Source: Bifidobacterium sp. ESL0775 (GTDB lineage Bacteria; Actinomycetota; Actinomycetes; Actinomycetales; Bifidobacteriaceae). Taken from it: a DNA stretch of 64,000 nt. Below the pieces are notes generated by a model. That model saw only the letters and a list, made by a program, of their open reading frames with translations. It searched no databases and was not told the origin of the DNA. A program made the position numbers and the translations under genes. Each line of letters starts with the position of its first letter. Within the stretch, counting starts at the first letter, position 1. Positions 36,927 through 45,886 of this stretch are shown piece by piece. The stretch is taken from positions 992,001-1,056,000 of the forward strand of contig NZ_CP113917.1 in assembly GCF_029395475.1 (NCBI RefSeq), given 5' to 3'.

Positions 36927-37523
36927 ATGGACAATACCACGAATCCGCCATTGCCGAGTAGGGGCGGGACCGATAACCTGACGGTGCCGTTGCCTTCGAT
37001 GCCGATGCCGAAACCGAAATCAGAGCCGATACCGAAACCAGAACCAGAGCTGCCCGCTGAGCTGGTTGCGATGGAGCAAAAGGTCATGAACGACAAAAGC
37101 CTGGATGACATCGACGATGATTCCAAGAAAGCGTTTGTCATCCAGCTCTACCAGCTTCGGCAACAGGAAAAAGAGGAAAAGGCGGCGAAGGAGAAGCAAA
37201 CGGCCACTACGGCCACGACGCCTAAAGTGACCACTGCGGCCACCACGGCTAAAGAGACCTCTGCAACAAAAGAGACCAAAACCGAGAAAAGCGACGAGTC
37301 CGTCAGTGGGGCGCCAAAGAAGAAGCACCATTCCGTCGGGGCCATCATCCTTTATGTTGTTTATGGTCTGATCGCCTCGGCGGTCGGCATCGCCCTACTC
37401 GTTTACAGTGATGGCGATACCACGGGAATCATCGTTGGTTTGGCGCTTCTTGCCTATGGGTTGTGGGTTTTCAGCGGGGCGTTTACCGGTGGTTGGCGGC
37501 CGATTTTCTATATTGTCGGATAA
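36927..37523 (+). CDS. Uncharacterised membrane protein with Pro-rich and Thr-rich regions
   Basis: A 198-residue protein from ATG 36927 (AAAGGA). Residues ~1-45 are proline-rich (PMPKPKSEPIPKPEPELP). A helical charged segment follows, then a Thr/Ala/Lys linker (~95-130). Two transmembrane helices make up the C-terminus (VGAIILYVVYGLIASAVGIALLVY and TGIIVGLALLAYGLWVF). There is no signal peptide, so the long N-terminal part probably faces the cytoplasm. It lies between lipoprotein paralogues and another membrane protein of unknown function. No family recognised. Confidence 0.65.
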   Translation: MDNTTNPPLPSRGGTDNLTVPLPSMPMPKPKSEPIPKPEPELPAELVAMEQKVMNDKSLDDIDDDSKKAFVIQLYQLRQQEKEEKAAKEKQTATTATTPKVTTAATTAKETSATKETKTEKSDESVSGAPKKKHHSVGAIILYVVYGLIASAVGIALLVYSDGDTTGIIVGLALLAYGLWVFSGAFTGGWRPIFYIVG

Positions 37524-37568
37524 TCCATGAACCATCGAAAATGTGAGCTGTAGAGAGAAGGAGAAACA

Positions 37569-38711
37569 ATGCAATCAATAGCGATTTTGCTGCTGGTCGT
37601 TGCGCTGGCGGTGTTATGCGTTTGTGGTTACGTCGCCCATCACACCAGTCAGGTTCGTCCCACTTGGGGCGGTGAATGGGCATCGATTCTTCGCCCGTTG
37701 CTGTATCTCAAATATGGCTGGACGCTTTGGATACCGTTGGTGATTTCGATAATCGGCATGTTGATAAGCGGTTTCAGCGATGCCGGTTCATACGCCGGTT
37801 ATAGCGCGGGTTCGGTGTTCCACCCTGACGAGTATGAGGACAACCCCAACGAGCTTATCTTCGGTTCCGATATCGGTATCAGCGCACAGGCGCTCAACAG
37901 ACATTTGGATGATTTGCGTGCCAAGAATCTGCTGTTTCTGGCGCTGTTTGCGCTGCTGTTTGTCGCGGTCTTCCTTCTTTTGGTGACATTGAGTTGGACG
38001 ATGGCGGCCACCGACGGGTATATGTATGACAAAATGAGGGGTAGCAAACAACTCGAGAGTTTCATGCTTTCCCAGTACCAACGGAAATTCGGGAAGTATG
38101 AGCAGGCAGGTCTGGAAAGAAGCTTCCCCTTCAAAATCTGCCAGTTTGCGGTTGAGTATGTGCTTTCTCAGGGATGGATGAAAGCCATGGTCAAGTCAGA
38201 TGAGTCGGGGAAGTCCAAGCAGATGTGGAAGGACCTGGCAGTGGCGGTGACGGTGCCATGGGGCAAACCCTATCTCTGGTTCCAAGGCCTGAAGCAGGAT
38301 GAGTATGGATGCTTGGTGTCCTCATCCGCGACGATGTCCGCCACTGAGTCTGCGGATAACGGACAGACCGCTGCCGCCGAGCCTGAACACCAGGAACATG
38401 CCGCCGGAGCTGCAGATAACGAACCGACGGGTGAGAAGCCTGCGGATAGCAAATCAGCTGGTGCCAAGCTTGCGGGTAACGAACCGATTGGTGCTATGCC
38501 TGTGCCCGGCAAACAAGCCAATACGAAGCAGCCTTCATCGTCAGATCCTCAACGACCGAATCAAGCCGTTTCCAAGTCTTCCCAACCTGCTCAACCTACT
38601 CATGTCTCGGATGCGTCCCAACCTTCTGTGTCGCAGCCTGTTCAGACTCCGAATACGGTATCGATGTCATCCGTACCTCTTCCAAAGAGGCCGCAGAGTG
38701 AGAAAGAGTGA
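37569..38711 (+). CDS. Uncharacterised membrane protein with long disordered tail
   Basis: A 380-residue protein from ATG 37569 (GAGAAGGAG). It has three hydrophobic helices: residues ~3-23, ~57-77 (TLWIPLVISIIGMLISGF) and ~135-155 (FLALFALLFVAVFLLLVTLSW). A soluble middle follows (MRGSKQLESFMLSQYQRKFGKY). The last ~125 residues are Ala/Pro/Ser/Glu-rich with degenerate repeats of A(D/G)N(E/K)P/S type and look disordered. It lies 45 nt after the preceding membrane gene, so they may be co-transcribed. I recognise no family. Confidence 0.65.
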   Translation: MQSIAILLLVVALAVLCVCGYVAHHTSQVRPTWGGEWASILRPLLYLKYGWTLWIPLVISIIGMLISGFSDAGSYAGYSAGSVFHPDEYEDNPNELIFGSDIGISAQALNRHLDDLRAKNLLFLALFALLFVAVFLLLVTLSWTMAATDGYMYDKMRGSKQLESFMLSQYQRKFGKYEQAGLERSFPFKICQFAVEYVLSQGWMKAMVKSDESGKSKQMWKDLAVAVTVPWGKPYLWFQGLKQDEYGCLVSSSATMSATESADNGQTAAAEPEHQEHAAGAADNEPTGEKPADSKSAGAKLAGNEPIGAMPVPGKQANTKQPSSSDPQRPNQAVSKSSQPAQPTHVSDASQPSVSQPVQTPNTVSMSSVPLPKRPQSEKE

Positions 38712-38794
38712 TGAGCCCGTCAACCGAACTGGCTGAAGATATTGTTGATTCGGCGTTCTCGATACACTGGTAGTCAGAACGAGAGGGATTGATG

Positions 38795-39439
38795 ATGTCT
38801 GAATCGGTAGAAGCGAACAGTGATGGACTAACGGCATCCAGCGATGAGACACGGTCACATAAGGGCCGTCTCATCGTTTTGACCGGGCCCACGGCCGTCG
38901 GCAAGGGGACCGTCGAGGCGAAGCTGCTCAGCGACCATCCGCAGGTCTGGGTTTCCGTGTCCGCCACCACGCGCGATCCGCGGCCAGGGGAGGTCAACGG
39001 GAAAAACTACTGGTTCATGAGCGAGGACGAGTTCGTCGCGCGCGAGAAACAGAATTGGTTCCTCGAGACGGCCGTCGTGCATGGCATGGCCCATTACGGC
39101 ACACCGTTGCAGCCGGTGCTTGATCACTTAGCCAAGAACATTCCCACGATTCTTGAAATCGATCTGCAGGGCGCCCGTCGCGTCAAGCAACGCGCCGCCG
39201 AGCTGAACCTTGAGATCGTTTCGGTGTTCATTGCCCCGCCGAGCTACGACGAGCTGGTGAAGCGTCTGATCGGGCGCGGCACGGAGAACGAGGAACAGCG
39301 CAAAAAACGTCTTGAAACCGCGAAGGTAGAGCTGGCCGCTGAGCCCGAGTTTGACGTCAAGATCGTCAATGACACCGTCGACCGCGCCGCCGACGAGCTC
39401 TGGGACGTCATCGCCAAGGAATACGGCATCAAAGAGTAA
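38795..39439 (+). CDS. gmk: Guanylate kinase
   Basis: Phosphorylates GMP to GDP, 214 residues. The P-loop is VLTGPTAVGKGT. GMP-binding residues are in SVSATTRDPRPGEVNGKNYWFMS and ETAVVHGMAHYGT, and the lid arginines in RRVKQRAAE and RGTENEEQRKKRL. Of several stacked start codons (TTG 38789, ATG 38792, ATG 38795) I chose 38795, which is 7 nt after GAGAGGG. A ~20-residue polar leader precedes the core. It is followed by a strong terminator. Confidence 0.95.
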   Translation: MSESVEANSDGLTASSDETRSHKGRLIVLTGPTAVGKGTVEAKLLSDHPQVWVSVSATTRDPRPGEVNGKNYWFMSEDEFVAREKQNWFLETAVVHGMAHYGTPLQPVLDHLAKNIPTILEIDLQGARRVKQRAAELNLEIVSVFIAPPSYDELVKRLIGRGTENEEQRKKRLETAKVELAAEPEFDVKIVNDTVDRAADELWDVIAKEYGIKE

Positions 39440-39483
39440 ACAGATTCATGAATATTGACGTACTTTGATTTTGGTTGTAGATA

Positions 39484-39525
39484 ATAAAAAAGGCTGATTC
39501 AATTTGATGAATCAGCCTTTTTATT
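39484..39525. terminator. Bidirectional terminator between gmk and ilvD
   Basis: AAAAAGGCTGATTCA pairs with TGAATCAGCCTTTTT across a short loop, with A-run and T-run on opposite sides. It can end gmk transcription rightward and ilvD transcription leftward. Confidence 0.85.
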
Positions 39526-39542
39526 GTTAAACAGTCAGCACA

Positions 39543-39593
39543 TCACGCAAGACCGCTGAGCTTATTGATGAGCTCGGGGTCTCGGGCCGAACC
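39543..39593 (-). pseudogene. Stray copy of the ilvD 3' end
   Basis: Read leftward, these 51 nt encode GSARDPELINKLSGLA and a TGA stop. The true ilvD gene next to it ends [16 protein letters not shown]. The fragment is therefore a diverged duplicate of the last ~16 codons of a dihydroxy-acid dehydratase gene, lying ~65 nt past the real stop. It has no start and cannot be expressed as a protein. It could be a scar of past insertion/excision or of homologous replacement by a foreign ilvD. Confidence 0.7.
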
Positions 39594-39600
39594 GTGAAGC

Positions 39601-39651
39601 GGGGAGTCCTGTGGACTCCCCGTAGGTGAGGTGAGCGACCGCTAAGGTCGC
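39601..39651 (-). terminator. Two hairpins after ilvD
   Basis: GGGGAGTCC/GGACTCCCC (39601-39621) and GCGACC/GGTCGC (39635-39651) lie between the ilvD stop and the stray 3' fragment. No T-run follows in the leftward direction, so the main termination is probably at 39484-39525. Confidence 0.4.
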
Positions 39652-39656
39652 GAAGG

Positions 39657-41516
39657 CTACTTGAGGCCGGAGAGCTGATTTATCAGCTCGGGGTCTCGAG
39701 TAGCTCCCTTATCGGCGGAGCGAGCGAAGGCGGCGTAGGCCTTGAGGGCAAGGGAGACCTTGCGGTCGCGGTGGGCGACGTAGCCGTCTCCGGCTTCAAG
39801 CTCCTTGCGACGCTCCTCGAATTGCTCGGGGGTGAGCTCCACGTTGATGGTGCGGTTGGGGATGTCGATGTCGATCATGTCGCCATCCTTGATCAGCGCG
39901 ATCGGACCCTTGTTGGCCGCCTCGGGGGCGACGTGGCCGATGGCCAGTCCTGACGAACCGCCGGAATAACGGCCGTCGGTGATCAGTGCGACATCCTTGC
40001 CGATGCCCTTGCCCTTGACGAACGAGGTGGGGTAGAGCATTTCCTGCATGCCCGGTCCGCCCTTCGGCCCCTCGTAACGAATGACCAGCGCCTCGCCCTT
40101 CTTGAGCTTGTCGCCCAGAATGACCTCGACGGCCTGCTCCTGGGACTCGACGATGTGGGCCGGCCCGCGGAACTTCCAGATGTTCTCGGGCACGCCTGCG
40201 GTCTTGACGACGCAGCCGTCGGGGGCGAGGTTGCCGCGCAGAATCGCGAGGCCGCCTTCCTTCACGGCTGGATGGTCGATGTCATGGATGGCGCCGTTGA
40301 CGCGGTCGGTGTCGAGAGAGTCGGAAAGCGTTTCCTGGATGAACGGTTCGGGGGACTTGATGTGGCCCGGAGCCGCACGATAAAGTTCCTTGGCCTTGGC
40401 AAGGCAGGTGGGGCGCATGATGTCCCAATCGTTGAGCTTCGATTCAAGGTCAGGATAATCGACGGAATGCACGTCCTTGTGGAGCTTGCCAGCGCGGTCG
40501 AGCTCGCCCAGGATGCCGCAGATGCCGCCGGCGCGGTGCACGTCGGAGATCTCCCAGTCGCCGGAGGGGCTGGCCTTGCAGATGCAGGGAACGGTGTGGC
40601 TGATGCGCTCGATGTCGTCAAGTGTGAAGTCGACGTCGGCGCTCTGGGCGGCGGCGAGGATGTGCAGCACGGTGTTGGTGGAACCGCCCATGGCCACGTC
40701 CATGGTCATGGCGTTCTCGAAGGCGTGCTTGGTGGCGATGGCGCGCGGCAACACGCTCTCGTCGTCCTCGTCATAGTAACGGTGCGCGAGGTCAACGATC
40801 TTCTTGCCGGCTTCGATGAAGAGCTGCTTGCGATAGCCGTGCGAGGCTAGCGTGGTGCCGTTGCCGGGCAGGGCCAGGCCAAGCGCTTCGGTCAGGCAGT
40901 TCATCGAGTTGGCGGTGAACATGCCGGCGCAGGAGCCGCAGGTAGGGCAGACGGTTTTCTCGTAGGCGAGCAGATCCTCGTCGGAGACGTTGTCGTCGGC
41001 AGAGGCATACATCACGTCGATCAAGTCGGTGGTTTCGGTCTTGCCGTTGGACAGTGTGGTCTCGCCGGCCTCCATTGGGCCGCCGGAGACGAAGATGGTG
41101 GGGATGTTGAGGCGCAGCGCGGCCATCAGCATGCCGGGGGTGATCTTGTCGCAATTGGAGATGCAGATCAGGGCGTCGGCGCAATGGGCGTTGACGGAGT
41201 ATTCGATGGCGTCGGCGATGATGTCGCGGCTCGGCAGCGAGTAGAGCATGCCGGTGTGGCCCATGGCGATGCCGTCATCGACGGCGATGGTGTTGAACTC
41301 GCGGGGGATGCCGCCGGCTTCTTCGACGGCTTTCGAGACGAGGCGTCCGACCTTGTTGAGGTGGACGTGGCCAGGGACGAACTCGGAGAACGAGTTGGCG
41401 ATGGCGACGATGGGTTTCCTGCCCAAGTCTTCCCCTGGCACGCCTGCGGCGCGATAGAGTGCTCGGGCACCGGCGAACATGCGGCCGGTCATGATATTAT
41501 GTGAGCGCATTTGCAT
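39657..41516 (-). CDS. ilvD: Dihydroxy-acid dehydratase
   Basis: Iron-sulfur dehydratase of branched-chain amino-acid synthesis (2,3-dihydroxy acids to 2-keto acids), 619 residues from ATG 41516; an in-frame ATG at 41534 adds 6 residues. Cluster cysteines are in [11 protein letters not shown] and [17 protein letters not shown]. Further family blocks are [39 protein letters not shown] and [22 protein letters not shown]. It is monocistronic and convergent with gmk. A short diverged copy of its 3' end lies downstream. Confidence 0.96.
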   Translation of the reverse strand: MQMRSHNIMTGRMFAGARALYRAAGVPGEDLGRKPIVAIANSFSEFVPGHVHLNKVGRLVSKAVEEAGGIPREFNTIAVDDGIAMGHTGMLYSLPSRDIIADAIEYSVNAHCADALICISNCDKITPGMLMAALRLNIPTIFVSGGPMEAGETTLSNGKTETTDLIDVMYASADDNVSDEDLLAYEKTVCPTCGSCAGMFTANSMNCLTEALGLALPGNGTTLASHGYRKQLFIEAGKKIVDLAHRYYDEDDESVLPRAIATKHAFENAMTMDVAMGGSTNTVLHILAAAQSADVDFTLDDIERISHTVPCICKASPSGDWEISDVHRAGGICGILGELDRAGKLHKDVHSVDYPDLESKLNDWDIMRPTCLAKAKELYRAAPGHIKSPEPFIQETLSDSLDTDRVNGAIHDIDHPAVKEGGLAILRGNLAPDGCVVKTAGVPENIWKFRGPAHIVESQEQAVEVILGDKLKKGEALVIRYEGPKGGPGMQEMLYPTSFVKGKGIGKDVALITDGRYSGGSSGLAIGHVAPEAANKGPIALIKDGDMIDIDIPNRTINVELTPEQFEERRKELEAGDGYVAHRDRKVSLALKAYAAFARSADKGATRDPELINQLSGLK

Positions 41517-41630
41517 AATTCCATATAAGTTCATCGGCGCGGTGTTTGTCGAATGGCGACCAAATGATGAAACGTATGGACGATTTTTTTAGAGGTTTTC
41601 ATTACGTTGTGTGATTGATTGGCGGATGGC

Positions 41631-42254
41631 ATGAAAAACTGGTATAAAAAGCTCCTGCGCGTGGTGTGGATCGTCCTGGCTGTCATATTGGTGCTGTGCC
41701 TGGCGCTTGTCGCCGCCGACGTTGTCAAAGAGGCGTGGCGACAGCATGAAATCAAGGAAGATGAACGGACGATATCCGTTGAACCCGCGGTGAGAAAATC
41801 GTTGGATTCCTATATCGCCCTGCTTACAGCGACATTGGAAAACGACCAGACGGTGCTGTCCAATTATTCGCAAAAAGAACGGGATGTCGCGGCGGATTGC
41901 GAAGACATCTATCTTCATTCGGACGGCATGCCGAACATGGACCATGTGAAAATCAACGTGGATGTTCGCTATATGCAACATGAGAACGGCCGTGTCGCGC
42001 TGGGCGTCGACACCAGCACCATGGTTTTGGCGAATAAGCCCAGTTGCCTGACCGGCTCGGGATGGCAGAACACCGATTGCGAACTCACTGCTTGGAGCGA
42101 TGACCACGTGCTGACCTTCATCACCCCATCGATGGTGGGTTTGGGAGGGAAAACCAAGGTGCCGTATGTCATTCATGACGACGAGACGTTGTTCTGGCCG
42201 GATGAGCCCGGATATAAGCCTCTGAAAGACCTGCGCAAGTGGGATAAGCGGTAA
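41631..42254 (+). CDS. Uncharacterised membrane-anchored protein
   Basis: A 207-residue protein from ATG 41631. A short basic N-terminus (MKNWYKKLLR) and one hydrophobic helix (VVWIVLAVILVLCLALVAADVV) suggest a signal anchor with the rest outside the cell. The extracellular part (~170 residues) starts with a helical segment and has two cysteines near SCLTGSGWQNTDCEL that may form a disulfide. No family recognised. It is divergent from ilvD and followed by the AT-rich rpoZ promoter region. Confidence 0.6.
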   Translation: MKNWYKKLLRVVWIVLAVILVLCLALVAADVVKEAWRQHEIKEDERTISVEPAVRKSLDSYIALLTATLENDQTVLSNYSQKERDVAADCEDIYLHSDGMPNMDHVKINVDVRYMQHENGRVALGVDTSTMVLANKPSCLTGSGWQNTDCELTAWSDDHVLTFITPSMVGLGGKTKVPYVIHDDETLFWPDEPGYKPLKDLRKWDKR

Positions 42255-42437
42255 GGCTTGCGTATGCGCGTTGTCTTTAGGATTCCAGCTTTTGCATTAA
42301 GGGTTTTGAATAGAAAGATTCTTTCGACAACTGGTATATTTTTCATTTCTCTTTTCAATGAAAGCAGCGAAATATCATAGGTATTGAGTATAATAAATCT
42401 TTTGAGTAGCTTTATTCTTCTTTAGGGAGCAAACAAT

Positions 42438-42731
42438 ATGGCATTTGGCACCGAGCCTACACCGAGCGGTCTTGCCGATCCGACGATCGACCAGTTGATG
42501 GAGCATTCCGAGCACAACAAGTATTCGCTGTCGATTTTCGCCGCGAAGCGCGCCCGTCAGATCAATTCTTATTTCACCCAGCTCAACGAAGGCCTTCTGC
42601 AGAACGTCGGCCCGCTGGTGGAGTACCAGAACAACGAGAAGCCGCTTTCCATCGCCTTCCGCGAGATCAACGAAGGCCTCTTGGAAGAGACCCTCGGCGA
42701 GGACGATTTGAGCGAAGGCAGCATCGACTAG
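42438..42731 (+). CDS. rpoZ: RNA polymerase subunit omega
   Basis: Omega subunit, 97 residues. It binds the beta' C-terminus and helps polymerase assembly. The conserved core is [31 protein letters not shown], followed by [18 protein letters not shown] 42438 follows AGGGAGC. A consensus TATAAT sits at about 42389 but without an obvious -35. It precedes metK after a terminator; in many actinobacteria rpoZ lies between gmk and metK, as it does here with ilvD interposed. Confidence 0.95.
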   Translation: MAFGTEPTPSGLADPTIDQLMEHSEHNKYSLSIFAAKRARQINSYFTQLNEGLLQNVGPLVEYQNNEKPLSIAFREINEGLLEETLGEDDLSEGSID

Positions 42732-42758
42732 TCTCGTTCATTTCCAAGCGTTTTTCTT

Positions 42759-42790
42759 TAGCCCGATTCCGTTTAAGGAGTCGGGCTTTT
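42759..42790 (+). terminator. Terminator after rpoZ
   Basis: AGCCCGATTCC pairs with GGAGTCGGGCT across GTTTAA (one mismatch), followed by TTTGTC. Confidence 0.75.
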
Positions 42791-42930
42791 GTCTGTTTGT
42801 AGGCGATATTCATACTTGGATTTTGATAAGCATATTGATATTTCGATATATAGACATGCGCGTAGAGTGACGTCTCGTATGTATACACGTCGGCCGCTTG
42901 CGGCTCTGGCATGGAAGAAAGAAGTTCACT

Positions 42931-44166
42931 GTGTCTACAGAAGTGACAAAAGAGCGTCGCCTGATTTCAGCGGAATCGGTTACCGAAGGGCATCCGGACA
43001 AGGTCTGCGATCAGATTTCGGACGCGATTCTTGACGATATGCTTCGTCAGGACCCCCATTCCCATGTGGCCGTGGAAACGTCGGCCGCCATCGGACAATT
43101 CCTTATTTTTGGCGAGGTAACCAGTTCCGGTTATTCCGACATCCAGCGCATCGTGCGCGATGTCGTCAAGAACATTGGCTACACCTCCTCCGAGGTCGGC
43201 CTTGACGCCGATTCCTGCGGCGTGCTGGTCTCGTTGACCGAACAGAGCGCCGAGATCAACCAAGGCGTCGACCGCCTTAACCCCGAGCAGGAATCCGCGG
43301 TTTCGCGCGAGGAACGCTACGAGGCGCAGGGCGCCGGCGACCAGGGCATCATGTTCGGTTACGCCTGCGACGAGACGGACGTGTTGATGCCGCTTCCTAT
43401 CTATCTTTCGCATCGCTTGGCCTTCCGTCTGGCCCAGGTTCGCAAGGAAGGCATCGTGCCGCACCTCCGCCCGGACGGCAAGACGCAGGTCACCATCGAA
43501 TATGACGACAACGACCGTCCCGTCCGCGTCGATACCGTCTTGATCTCCACGCAGCACGATCCCGAGGTCGGCCATGACTGGCTTATGGAGCAGTTGCAGG
43601 AGCACGTCATCAAGCCGGTGCTTGAAGAGGTCTGCGGCACGCGTATTCGCCACGACGATTACCGCGTTTTGGTCAACCCGACCGGCTCCTTCATCCTCGG
43701 CGGCCCGGCGGCCGACGCGGGACTCACCGGCCGCAAGATCATCGTCGACACTTATGGCGGGGCGGCCCACCACGGCGGCGGCGCCTTCTCCGGCAAGGAC
43801 CCGAGCAAGGTCGACCGTTCCGCGGCCTACGCCACGCGCTGGGTGGCCAAGAACATCGTCGCCGCGGGCTTGGCGCACAAGGTCGAGGTGCAGGTGGCCT
43901 ACGCCATCGGCGTCGCCGACCCGGTGAGCGTCAACGTCAACACCTTCGGCACCGAGATCGGCGGCGTGACCCGCGAGCAGATCCAGGCCGCGGTGCGCAA
44001 GGTTTTCGACCTGCGTCCGGCCGCGATCATCGACGAGCTCGACCTGCTGCGCCCGATCTACCTGAAGACCGCGGCATACGGCCACTTCGGCCGCACTGAC
44101 CCCGACTTCACCTGGGAGGCCACCGACAAGGTCGACGAGCTCAAGGCGGCCATCGCCGAAGGCTGA
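42931..44166 (+). CDS. metK: S-adenosylmethionine synthetase
   Basis: Makes SAM from ATP and methionine, 411 residues. Signature blocks are [23 protein letters not shown], the [15 protein letters not shown] motif, [27 protein letters not shown] and [22 protein letters not shown] 42931 is chosen because upstream in-frame codons (to 42898) do not match the family. The upstream 140 nt are AT-rich with a possible promoter TTGATA...TATATA near 42826; I see no SAM riboswitch. Confidence 0.97.
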   Translation: MSTEVTKERRLISAESVTEGHPDKVCDQISDAILDDMLRQDPHSHVAVETSAAIGQFLIFGEVTSSGYSDIQRIVRDVVKNIGYTSSEVGLDADSCGVLVSLTEQSAEINQGVDRLNPEQESAVSREERYEAQGAGDQGIMFGYACDETDVLMPLPIYLSHRLAFRLAQVRKEGIVPHLRPDGKTQVTIEYDDNDRPVRVDTVLISTQHDPEVGHDWLMEQLQEHVIKPVLEEVCGTRIRHDDYRVLVNPTGSFILGGPAADAGLTGRKIIVDTYGGAAHHGGGAFSGKDPSKVDRSAAYATRWVAKNIVAAGLAHKVEVQVAYAIGVADPVSVNVNTFGTEIGGVTREQIQAAVRKVFDLRPAAIIDELDLLRPIYLKTAAYGHFGRTDPDFTWEATDKVDELKAAIAEG

Positions 44167-44201
44167 GCCTCGAGCTGGCCGGTTGCAACTGGCTTGTATA
44201 T

Positions 44202-44242
44202 AGAGAGTCGCATCCTAGGGATTTCCGAGGGTGCGGCTCTCT
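44202..44242 (+). terminator. Terminator after metK
   Basis: AGAGAGTCGCATCCT (44202-44216) pairs with AGGGTGCGGCTCTCT (44228-44242), with two G.T pairs, followed by TTGTGTTT. Confidence 0.8.
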
Positions 44243-44381
44243 TTGTGTTTCCTAGGCTTGCGAAAATATCCAAGAATTTCACGGCCAGCAAAACCGTTAC
44301 GGTGTCGTAACTGGGCAATAGGCTGAATATGATTTTGCATGAGGAAAATGCAATGGAATGCACTTATTTTGGAGGTTGCGC

Positions 44382-45692
44382 ATGGCCGCTATGACCGTAG
44401 CCGATATGGTCTCAATGTTCCTCGAGGACAATGGGAAAATCAACATCACCGCGTTCGACGGCTCTTCGTTCGGGCCGCAGGACGCCCCGCTGCACATCAC
44501 GGTGAACAACTCACGCGCTGTGTATTACATGGTCGACCATCCCAACGATCTCGGCCTCGCGCGCGCCTACCTGCAGGGCGACATCGCCTCGCCGGAACTC
44601 ATCCCCGGTGACCCGTATGAGGTGTTCAAGGAGCTCATGGCCCTGAAGCCCGACACGAAGAAGCCGAATCCGGCCGACCTGGCCCGCATCGTCGCCTCCG
44701 TCTATTCGCACGGCATCCGCCACCCTGAAGCCCCGTCGATTGAGGGCCCAAGCCGCTGGAAGCGCCGTACCGAAGGGCTGCTGCCGCATTCCAAGGCCGG
44801 CGACGAGGCCACCGTGAGCTATCACTACGACCAGTCCAACGAGTTCTACCGTCTCTTCCTCGGCTCCTCGATGACCTACACCTGTGGCGTGTTCACCTCG
44901 CCCGAGGATTCGCTTGAGGACGCCGAATGGCGCAAACTCGACCTCGTGCTCGACAAGCTCAACCTCAAGCCCGGCGATCGCCTGCTCGACATCGGTTGCG
45001 GCTGGGGCTCCATGGAAATCCGCGCCGCGCAGCGTGGCATCAAGGTCTTGGGCGTCACCCTGGCCGGGGAGCAGGTCAAATGGGCCAAGGAATGGATCAA
45101 GCGCGAAGGTCTCGAGGACCTCGCCGAGGTGCGTCAGATGGATTATCGTGACGTGCCGGAAGGCGACTTCGACGGCATCTGCTCGATCGGCATGATGGAG
45201 CACGTCGGCTTCAAGCACTATCCCTCCTACTTCAAGGAGATCTTCGACAAGCTCAAGCCCAACGGCCGCCTGCTGAACCACCAGATCACCCGCGTCAACT
45301 CCATGACGGGCAAGGCCGCCGGCGAGTTCATCGACCGCTACATCTTCCCCGACGGCCAGCTGGCCTCCCCGGGCGAGATTGAGACCGTCATCCAGGACAC
45401 CGGCTTCGAGGTCGTCAACCAGGAGAACCTGCGCCAGCACTACGCGCTGACCCTGCACAACTGGAACAAGAACCTGGTCGCCGGCTGGGATCGCGCCGTC
45501 GAGCTGATGGGCGAGCCCAAGGCACGCCTGTGGGGCCTCTACATGGCCGGTTGCGCCCTGAACTTCGAACTCAACAACATCCAGATCCACCAGTTCCTCT
45601 GCGTGCGCCCGGACGACGAGAAGATGACCGACACCTACCTGCTGCGTCCGTGGTGGGTCGAGGATTCGACCGTCAAGCCGACTGAGATCTGA
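44382..45692 (+). CDS. cfa: Cyclopropane-fatty-acyl-phospholipid synthase-like methyltransferase
   Basis: SAM-dependent enzyme that adds a methylene bridge across unsaturated membrane acyl chains, 436 residues from ATG 44382 (GGAGG at 44371-44375). The N-terminal ~120 residues are the lipid-binding domain. The catalytic domain starts SYHYDQSNEFYRLFLGSSMTYTCG, then SAM motif LLDIGCGWGSMEIRAA, then CSIGMMEHVG. The C-terminus (LRPWWVEDSTVKPTEI) is complete. It follows metK, which supplies its cofactor, but has its own leader. A related C-methyltransferase specificity cannot be ruled out. Confidence 0.88.
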   Translation: MAAMTVADMVSMFLEDNGKINITAFDGSSFGPQDAPLHITVNNSRAVYYMVDHPNDLGLARAYLQGDIASPELIPGDPYEVFKELMALKPDTKKPNPADLARIVASVYSHGIRHPEAPSIEGPSRWKRRTEGLLPHSKAGDEATVSYHYDQSNEFYRLFLGSSMTYTCGVFTSPEDSLEDAEWRKLDLVLDKLNLKPGDRLLDIGCGWGSMEIRAAQRGIKVLGVTLAGEQVKWAKEWIKREGLEDLAEVRQMDYRDVPEGDFDGICSIGMMEHVGFKHYPSYFKEIFDKLKPNGRLLNHQITRVNSMTGKAAGEFIDRYIFPDGQLASPGEIETVIQDTGFEVVNQENLRQHYALTLHNWNKNLVAGWDRAVELMGEPKARLWGLYMAGCALNFELNNIQIHQFLCVRPDDEKMTDTYLLRPWWVEDSTVKPTEI

Positions 45693-45720
45693 GTTTCTTT
45701 TTTCTACTCTGTTTTTTGTA

Positions 45721-45751
45721 TGTGGCTGCATGCTTTTGGCATGCGGCCACA
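45721..45751 (+). terminator. Terminator after cfa-like gene
   Basis: TGTGGCTGCATGC (45721-45733) pairs with GCATGCGGCCACA (45739-45751) with one wobble, followed by TTTCG. T-rich sequence also precedes the stem. Confidence 0.75.
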
Positions 45752-45886
45752 TTTCGTTGGTGTTGCTAAAGTTTTTAATCGACTGTTTACTATACTTGTA
45801 ATACGTTTTGATTCTCGGCGTGATTATATTGGCGGACGACGCGATTCCAGGTTTTTGTGTATCCGCGGCCTTGCTATCCTTGAAGC

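Noticed and set aside
42790-42930. SAM riboswitch before metK
   Set aside because: The region is AT-rich, with no recognisable SAM-I, SAM-II or SAM-IV core and no terminator-antiterminator arrangement.
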